Part shown: positions 57,351-64,000 of the stretch, piece after piece
Layout of the letters: every line of letters begins with the position of its first letter
How positions within the stretch are numbered: position 1 is the first letter of the stretch
Source of the DNA: Pseudomonas sihuiensis
GTDB taxonomy: Bacteria; Pseudomonadota; Gammaproteobacteria; Pseudomonadales; Pseudomonadaceae
Direction: 5' to 3'
Assembly: GCF_900106015.1 (NCBI RefSeq)
Contig: NZ_LT629797.1
Span: forward strand, 4,278,001 to 4,342,000
Length of the DNA: 64,000 nucleotides
Notes under the pieces: model-generated
Database searches by the model: none
Told to the model about the DNA's origin: nothing
The model's input: only the letters and a program-made list of their open reading frames with translations
Program-made: the position numbers and the translations under genes

Positions 57351-59528
57351 TCAGACCTCCTCTTTAAAGCGCAAACGCCAGGCATGCAGCAGCGGCTCGG
57401 TGTAACCGGACGGTTGCTCGCGGCCCTTGAATACCAGGTCGCTGGCGGCGCGGAAGGCGTGGGATTGCTCGAAGTTCGGTGCCATCGGGCGGTAGGCCGC
57501 ATCGCCGGCATTCTGTCCGTCGACCACCTGCGCCATGCGCTGCAGCGTCTCACGTACCTGGGCCTCGCTGACCACGCCGTGGTGCAGCCAGTTGGCGATG
57601 TGCTGGGCGGAGATGCGCAGGGTGGCGCGGTCTTCCATCAGGCCGACGTTGTGGATGTCCGGCACCTTGGAGCAGCCGACGCCTTGCTCGACCCAGCGCA
57701 CCACGTAACCGAGGATGCCCTGGCAGTTGTTGTCCAGTTCCTGCTGAATATCGCTGGCGCTCCAGGGGCGTTCGGCACTGACCGGTACGCTGAGCAGGTC
57801 ATTCAGCAGGCTGTCGCGCTGACTGGCCGGGTCGATCAGCTCCAGCTCGCTCTGCACCGCCTGCACGTCGATCTTGTGGTAGTGCAGGGCGTGCAGCACG
57901 GCGGCGGTCGGCGACGGCACCCAGGCGGTGTTGGCGCCGGCTTTCGGGTGGCCGATCTTCTGTTCGAGCATGGCCGCCATCAGGTCCGGCATGGCCCACA
58001 TGCCTTTGCCGATCTGCGCCTTGCCGCGTAGCCCGCAGGCCAGGCCGACCAGCACGTTGTTGCGCTCGTAGGCCTGGATCCAGGCGCTGGATTTCATATC
58101 GCCCTTGCGCAGCATGGCGCCGGCTTCCATGGCGGTGTGCATCTCGTCGCCGGTGCGGTCGAGAAAACCGGTATTGATGAAGGCCACCCGCGCGCTGGCG
58201 GCCTCGATGCAGGCTTTGAGGTTGACGCTGGTGCGCCGCTCCTCGTCCATGATGCCCATCTTCAGGGTATTGTTCGGCATGCCCAGCAGCTGTTCGACGC
58301 GACCGAACAGCTCGTTGGCGAAGGCCACTTCGAACGGGCCGTGCATCTTCGGCTTGACGATATAGACGCTGCCGGTACGCGAGTTGCCGCGACGCTGCAG
58401 GTCGTGCAGGGCGATTAGGCTGGTGACCACCGCATCGAGGATGCCCTCGGGAATCTCATGGCCTTCACCATCGAGGATCGCCGGGTTGCTCATCAGGTGG
58501 CCGACGTTGCGCACGAACAGCAGCGAGCGGCCATGCAGGGTCAGTTCGCTGCCATTGGCGGCGGTGTAGGTGCGATCCGGGTTGAGGCGGCGGGTGATGC
58601 GCTTGCCGCCTTTTTCCAGTTCCTCGACCAGATCGCCCTTCATCAGGCCCAGCCAGTTGCGGTAGACCACCACCTTGTCGGCGGCGTCGACGGCTGCCAC
58701 GGAGTCCTCGCAGTCCATGATGGTCGACAGCGCCGCTTCCATCAGCACGTCTTTCACGCCGGCGGCGTCGGTGCTGCCAATGGGGCTGCTGGCGTCGATC
58801 TGAATCTCGAAGTGCAAACCGTTGTTTTTCAGCAGCACCGCGCTCGGCGTGGCGGCCTCACCTTGGTAGCCGACGAACTTCTCCGGTTGCGCCAGGGAGG
58901 TCTGCGCGCCGCTGCTCAGGGTCACCTGCAACTGGCCGGCGACCACGGCATAGGCACTGGCGTCGGCGTGCGAGCCCTTGGCCAGCGGCGCCGCCTGGTC
59001 GAGGAAGGCGCGGGCGAAGGCGATCACCTTGGCGCCGCGTACTTCGTTGTAGCCCGGGCCCTTGCTCGCACCACCCTCTTCGCTGATCGCGTCGGTGCCA
59101 TACAGGGCGTCGTACAGCGAGCCCCAGCGGGCGTTGGCAGCGTTCAGTGCGTAGCGTGCGTTCATCACCGGCACTACCAGCTGTGGGCCAGCCTGGGTGG
59201 CGATTTCGCTGTCGACGTTGGCGGTGCTGGCCTTAACCTGCTCCGGCTGCGGCAGCAGGTAACCGATGGAGCCGAGGAAGGCGCGGTAGGCGGCCATGTC
59301 GGTGATCGGGCCGGGGTTGGCGCGATGCCAGTTATCCAGCTCGGTCTGCAGACGGTCACGCTCGGCCAGCAGGGTGCGGTTGCGCGGGGCCAGGTCGTGC
59401 ACCAGCGCGTCGAAACCGCTCCAGAAGGCCGCAGCCTCGATCCCGCTGCCGGGCAGCACTTCGCTTTCGATGAATTGCTTGAGCTCGGCGGCTACCTGCA
59501 GGCGCTGACATTGCACGCGTTCGGTCAT
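57351..59528 (-). CDS. glcB: Malate synthase G
   Basis: Condenses glyoxylate with acetyl-CoA to malate. It has 725 residues, the size of the monomeric G form. Typical segments are [39 protein letters not shown] with the acidic active site, [47 protein letters not shown], and the cysteine-bearing C-terminal helix bundle [29 protein letters not shown]-like. Glyoxylate from GlcDEF is its substrate. Confidence 0.95.
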   Translation of the reverse strand: MTERVQCQRLQVAAELKQFIESEVLPGSGIEAAAFWSGFDALVHDLAPRNRTLLAERDRLQTELDNWHRANPGPITDMAAYRAFLGSIGYLLPQPEQVKASTANVDSEIATQAGPQLVVPVMNARYALNAANARWGSLYDALYGTDAISEEGGASKGPGYNEVRGAKVIAFARAFLDQAAPLAKGSHADASAYAVVAGQLQVTLSSGAQTSLAQPEKFVGYQGEAATPSAVLLKNNGLHFEIQIDASSPIGSTDAAGVKDVLMEAALSTIMDCEDSVAAVDAADKVVVYRNWLGLMKGDLVEELEKGGKRITRRLNPDRTYTAANGSELTLHGRSLLFVRNVGHLMSNPAILDGEGHEIPEGILDAVVTSLIALHDLQRRGNSRTGSVYIVKPKMHGPFEVAFANELFGRVEQLLGMPNNTLKMGIMDEERRTSVNLKACIEAASARVAFINTGFLDRTGDEMHTAMEAGAMLRKGDMKSSAWIQAYERNNVLVGLACGLRGKAQIGKGMWAMPDLMAAMLEQKIGHPKAGANTAWVPSPTAAVLHALHYHKIDVQAVQSELELIDPASQRDSLLNDLLSVPVSAERPWSASDIQQELDNNCQGILGYVVRWVEQGVGCSKVPDIHNVGLMEDRATLRISAQHIANWLHHGVVSEAQVRETLQRMAQVVDGQNAGDAAYRPMAPNFEQSHAFRAASDLVFKGREQPSGYTEPLLHAWRLRFKEEV

Positions 59529-59596
59529 TTTTCTGTTCTCCTGTCTGCATCCGGTTGCCTGGGATGCCTATGAATTTCGTCTCGCCTCGATCAGTC

Positions 59597-59700
59597 CCCT
59601 CGCCCCTCTGGGGAGAGGGTTAGGGAGAGGGGAATAGCGGCGTTTCGCGTCGCTTCCAGCCCTCTCCCCCAGCCCCTCTCCCGCAAGCGGGAGAGGGGAG
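59597..59700. repeat. CCCTCTCCC repeat cluster
   Basis: Several GGGGAGAGGG and CCCTCTCCC units in inverted orientation, including CCCCTCTCCCGCAAGCGGGAGAGGGG at the right end, fill most of the gap between glcB and glcG. Related to the palindrome at 13833-13858. Confidence 0.65.
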
Positions 59701-59717
59701 AAAACGATGCGCGCTGC

Positions 59718-60116
59718 TTACAGCACTGCTATCCCCGCCTTGGCCACCTGCGCATCCTGCTCGGCCTTGACCCCGGACACGCCCACGGCACCCACCACCT
59801 GGCCATCCACCAGCACCGGTACGCCACCTTCCAATGAAGTCACCAGCGGTGCGCTGAGGAAAGCGCTGCGACCACCATTAACCATGTCCTCGTAACCCTT
59901 GGTCTCGCGGCGGCCGATGGCGGCGCTGCGCGCTTTCTCGGTGGCGATGTAGGCGCCGATCGGCGCGCAGCCGTCGAGGCGTTCCAGGGCCAGCGGGTGA
60001 CCGCCGTCGTCGACCACGGCGATGGCTACAGCCCAGCCCTGTTGCTGCGCTTCGCTGCGGGCTGCCTGAAGGATCTGGGCGACTTCGTTCTGGCTGAGTA
60101 CGGCTTTATGTTGCAT
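59718..60116 (-). CDS. glcG: GlcG/HbpS-family protein
   Basis: A 132-residue protein of the GlcG/HbpS (DUF336) fold. Family motifs: AAARSEAQQQGWAVAIAVVDDGGHPLALERLDG-like start, APIGAYIATEKARSA, and GGVPVLVDGQVVGAVGVSGVKAEQDAQVAKAG near the end. The biochemical role in glycolate use is unknown, but the gene is regularly part of glc operons. The ATG at 60116 is preferred to one four codons upstream because GAGG precedes it. Confidence 0.9.
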   Translation of the reverse strand: MQHKAVLSQNEVAQILQAARSEAQQQGWAVAIAVVDDGGHPLALERLDGCAPIGAYIATEKARSAAIGRRETKGYEDMVNGGRSAFLSAPLVTSLEGGVPVLVDGQVVGAVGVSGVKAEQDAQVAKAGIAVL

Positions 60117-60141
60117 GGCATACCTCATATACGTGGTTTCA

Positions 60142-60193
60142 TAGCCCGGATGCAATCCGGGATTTGCGGCGTTCGTTGTCCCGAATTGGGCTA
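60142..60193. repeat. REP-like hairpin pair (TAGCCCGGATG family)
   Basis: TAGCCCGGATGCAATCCGGG at 60142-60161 folds as CCCGGAT-GCA-ATCCGGG; 16 bases later CCCGAATTGGGCTA closes an outer TAGCCC/GGGCTA pair. Lies in the glcG-glcF gap. Confidence 0.7.
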
Positions 60194-60199
60194 CGGCGA

Positions 60200-61417
60200 T
60201 CAGTGCATGGCCTCTTCGACTATTTCGATCCAGTGCCTTACCGGCGTACGTCCGGCGCCGTCCAGATGGGTCTGGCAACCGATATTGGCGGTGACGATGG
60301 CGTCCGGTTTGCCGCTTTCCAGGGCATTGAGCTTGTTGTCGCGCAGCTGGCGTGACAACACCGGCTGGGTCAGCGAATAGGTGCCGGCCGAGCCGCAGCA
60401 CAGATGGCTGTCCGGCACGGCAGTGAGGCCGAAACCGAGGCGCGTCAGCACGCCTTCAACAGCGCCGCCGAGCTTCTGTGCATGCTGCAGGGTGCAGGGG
60501 CAATGGAAGGCCAGGCGCTGCTCGGCGCGTACCTGCAACTGCTCCAGTGGCTCGCTTTGCAGCACCTCGACCAAATCCTTGGCCAGGGCACTGACCCGCG
60601 CCGCCTTGCTCGCATAGGCTGGGTCGCTGGCGAGCAGATGGCCGTAGTCCTTGACGAAGGCGCCGCAGCCGCTGGCGGTCTGCACGATGGCTTCGGTGCC
60701 GGCCTCGATGGCCGGCCACCAGGCGTCGATGTTCTGCCGGGCGCGTTGCAGGCCGGCCTCCTGAGCGTTGAGGTGATAGTCGACGGCGCCGCAGCAGCCG
60801 GCCTCGCGGATTGGCGTGACACTGATGCCTAGGCGATCGAGCACTCGCGCGGTGGCGGCGTTGGTGTTGGGCGACAGCCCCGGCTGCACGCAACCTTCGA
60901 GCATCAACACGCGGCGCGTGTGCTGCTGCGTCGGGCGTGGCTTGGCCGGGCGAATTTCGCGTGGCAGCTTGGCCTTGAGCGCGGCCGGCAGCAGCGGGCG
61001 CAGGGCCAGGCCAGTCTGGGTCAGCGTCTTGAACAGCGCCGGTCGTGGCACCACGGCGCGCAGGCCCTGACGCAGCAGGCGTTCGTTCAGTGGCCGCGGC
61101 ACCGCCTGCTCGACCACTTCGCGGCCGATATCCAGCAGGTTGTGGTACTGCACGCCGGACGGGCAGGTGGTCTCGCAGTTGCGGCAGGTCAGACAGCGAT
61201 CCAGGTGCTCCTGGGTCTTGGCCGTGACTTCGTTGCCTTCGAGCATCTGCTTGATCAGGTAGATACGCCCGCGCGGGCCGTCGAGCTCGTCGCCGAGCAA
61301 CTGATAGGTCGGGCAGGTGGCATTACAGAAGCCACAGTGCACGCAGGAGCGCAAGATGCGTTCGGCTTCCTCGGCGCGCGGCAGGCGTTTGGCCTGTTCA
61401 CTCAAATTGGTCTGCAC
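60200..61417 (-). CDS. glcF: Glycolate oxidase iron-sulphur subunit
   Basis: A 405-residue electron-transfer subunit. Two [4Fe-4S] ferredoxin motifs lie near the N-terminus (CVHCGFCNATCPTYQ and CLTCRNCETTCPSGV). Two CCG domains follow, with REAGCCGAVDYH and HLCCGSAGTYS. It takes electrons from GlcD/GlcE into the membrane chain. Three bases separate it from glcE. Confidence 0.94.
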   Translation of the reverse strand: MQTNLSEQAKRLPRAEEAERILRSCVHCGFCNATCPTYQLLGDELDGPRGRIYLIKQMLEGNEVTAKTQEHLDRCLTCRNCETTCPSGVQYHNLLDIGREVVEQAVPRPLNERLLRQGLRAVVPRPALFKTLTQTGLALRPLLPAALKAKLPREIRPAKPRPTQQHTRRVLMLEGCVQPGLSPNTNAATARVLDRLGISVTPIREAGCCGAVDYHLNAQEAGLQRARQNIDAWWPAIEAGTEAIVQTASGCGAFVKDYGHLLASDPAYASKAARVSALAKDLVEVLQSEPLEQLQVRAEQRLAFHCPCTLQHAQKLGGAVEGVLTRLGFGLTAVPDSHLCCGSAGTYSLTQPVLSRQLRDNKLNALESGKPDAIVTANIGCQTHLDGAGRTPVRHWIEIVEEAMH

Positions 61418-61420
61418 GTC

Positions 61421-62475
61421 TTATACCTCGGCGTACATGCGGCCAGGGTTGAAAATACCCTGGGGGTCGAGCTGGTTCTTCAGCTGGCGCTGGTAGCGCA
61501 GCAGCGGTGCGGCCAGCGGCTGGAAAGGTTGCGCCTGGCCGGCAGCGAAGCAGGTGGCGTGGCCGCCGAGCTTGGCCGTCACGCGCTGGATCAGCTCGCC
61601 ATCGGCGTCGGTTATCAGCCAGCGTTGCGCGCCGCCCCAGTCGATCATCTGGCGACCGGGCAGGTCGAGCAGACCACTGTTGGCCGGCAGCGACAGGCGC
61701 CACAGGGTGCCCTCGCCAGCGAAGAACGGTAGGCGCTGTTCGCGCAGTTCATGCCAGTAGCCGTTGTCGATCTCTTCGCCACCAAGGCGTTGGCGCGCGG
61801 CCTGAACCGAGCCTTCGCCACCCTCCAGGCGCAGGTGCAGCGCCGCGCCGTCGTGGCTGGCGGCGCTGATCGGCAGCGGCTGCTGACCCCATTCGGCGAG
61901 CTTGTTCAGGGCATGCAGGGCGTCCATTTGCAGGCGCAGGCTGAGTACCTGGCGCGGTTTGGGCAGCACCTTGATCGACACCTCGGCGAGCAGGCCGAGG
62001 CAGCCGAAGCTGCCGGCCATCAGGCGCGACAGGTCGTAGCCGGCGACGTTCTTCATCACCTCGCCGCCGAAGCGCAGCAGCTTGCCCTGGCCGGTGATCA
62101 CGCGAGTGCCGAGCACCTGGTCGCGCACCGAACCGGCCCAGGGCCGGCGCGGGCCGGACAGCCCGGTGGCGACCATGCCGCCCAATGTGGCGCCATCGCC
62201 CAGGTGCGGCGGCTCGCAGGGCAGCATCTGGTTGTTGGCTTCCAGCGCTGCCTCGATCTCGCTGAGCGGCGTCCCGGCGCGGGCGGTGAGTACCAGCTCG
62301 GTGGGGTCGTAGCTGACGATCCCGCGATGCAGGCGGGTATCCAGCACTTCGCCCGTGGTGACACGACCCAGATGGGCCTTGCTGCCGCTGCCCTGGATGC
62401 GCAGCGGGGTGGCACTGTTCAGCGCGTAGTTGACTTGTTCCAGCAACGCGGCGCTGGCATCGAAATCATGCGACA

Positions 62476-62476
<1 letters not shown>
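61421..62476 (-). CDS. glcE: Glycolate oxidase FAD-binding subunit GlcE
   Basis: A 351-residue FAD-binding protein of the FAD_binding_4 fold (PLRIQGSGSKAHLG; TLGGMVATGLSGPRRPWAGSVRDQVLG; GGEVMKNVAGYDLSRLMAGSFGCLGLLAEVS). It is shorter than GlcD and lacks most of the C-terminal substrate domain. The ATG (62474-62476) overlaps the glcD stop by one base. An extended frame to 62653 is antisense to nothing useful and overlaps glcD. Confidence 0.93.
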
Positions 62477-63975
<1,499 letters not shown>

Positions 63976-64000
63976 GGCAGGCTCAATCGTGGACGATGTT

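Overview
The window reads as a chromosomal segment of a high-GC Pseudomonas. Gene content and local order (coxB-coxA-ctaG-coxC, polA/Spot 42-like RNA/engB, c5/c4/dsbA, kinB-algB, pstSCAB-phoU, glcDEFG) match the P. aeruginosa backbone as I remember it. The extra accessory blocks suggest the P. mendocina/oleovorans (Ectopseudomonas) side of the genus; that assignment is inference. I saw no tRNA, rRNA, CRISPR array, prophage or insertion sequence.

Region by region. (1) 1-9141: aa3/caa3-type cytochrome c oxidase with its assembly genes (coxB, coxA, ctaG, coxC, SURF1, ctaA, ctaB, SCO), preceded by a promoter with an exact CTATACT -10 element of the sigma-S type. (2) 9412-19568: thrB, a DUF2782 protein, polA, an ErsA/Spot 42-like sRNA with an AlgU-type promoter, engB, two c-type cytochromes, dsbA, an EEP-family phosphohydrolase and a diguanylate cyclase with an in-frame Thr-Pro hexanucleotide repeat. 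(3) 19631-24404: a purine/xanthine-type permease, MarC, an AmpDh2-like amidase, small proteins and a lone receiver protein. (4) 24524-30634: a tightly overlapping operon of a CHASE3-GAF hybrid kinase with three receivers, a CheR, a receiver-less CheB and a receiver-kinase, without any chemoreceptor. (5) 30635-36176: kinB-algB, flanked on both sides by sigma-54 promoters with matching upstream palindromes. These drive a small-protein operon on one side and a BON-domain plus DUF2383 operon on the other. (6) 36435-45665: the Pho-box-controlled pstSCAB-phoU locus, a response regulator and an M23 peptidase. (7) 46059-54785: the late genes of what looks like a lateral (Flag-2/laf-type) flagellum (fliD, fliS, fliT-like, fliK, fliL, fliA-like sigma, motA, motB, flagellin) with a ToxR/ToxS-like membrane regulator pair and a sigma-54 promoter in front of fliD. 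No basal body or export genes lie with it. (8) 55051-63975: rubredoxin, a glycolate/lactate permease, malate synthase G and glcG-glcF-glcE-glcD, which together take glycolate to malate.

Much of the intergenic DNA holds short palindromic repeats of several families. The most interesting structures are the paired sigma-54/palindrome control regions around kinB-algB, the CheR/CheB phosphorelay operon, the isolated lateral-flagellum late cluster, and the AlgU-type promoter in front of the ErsA-like RNA.
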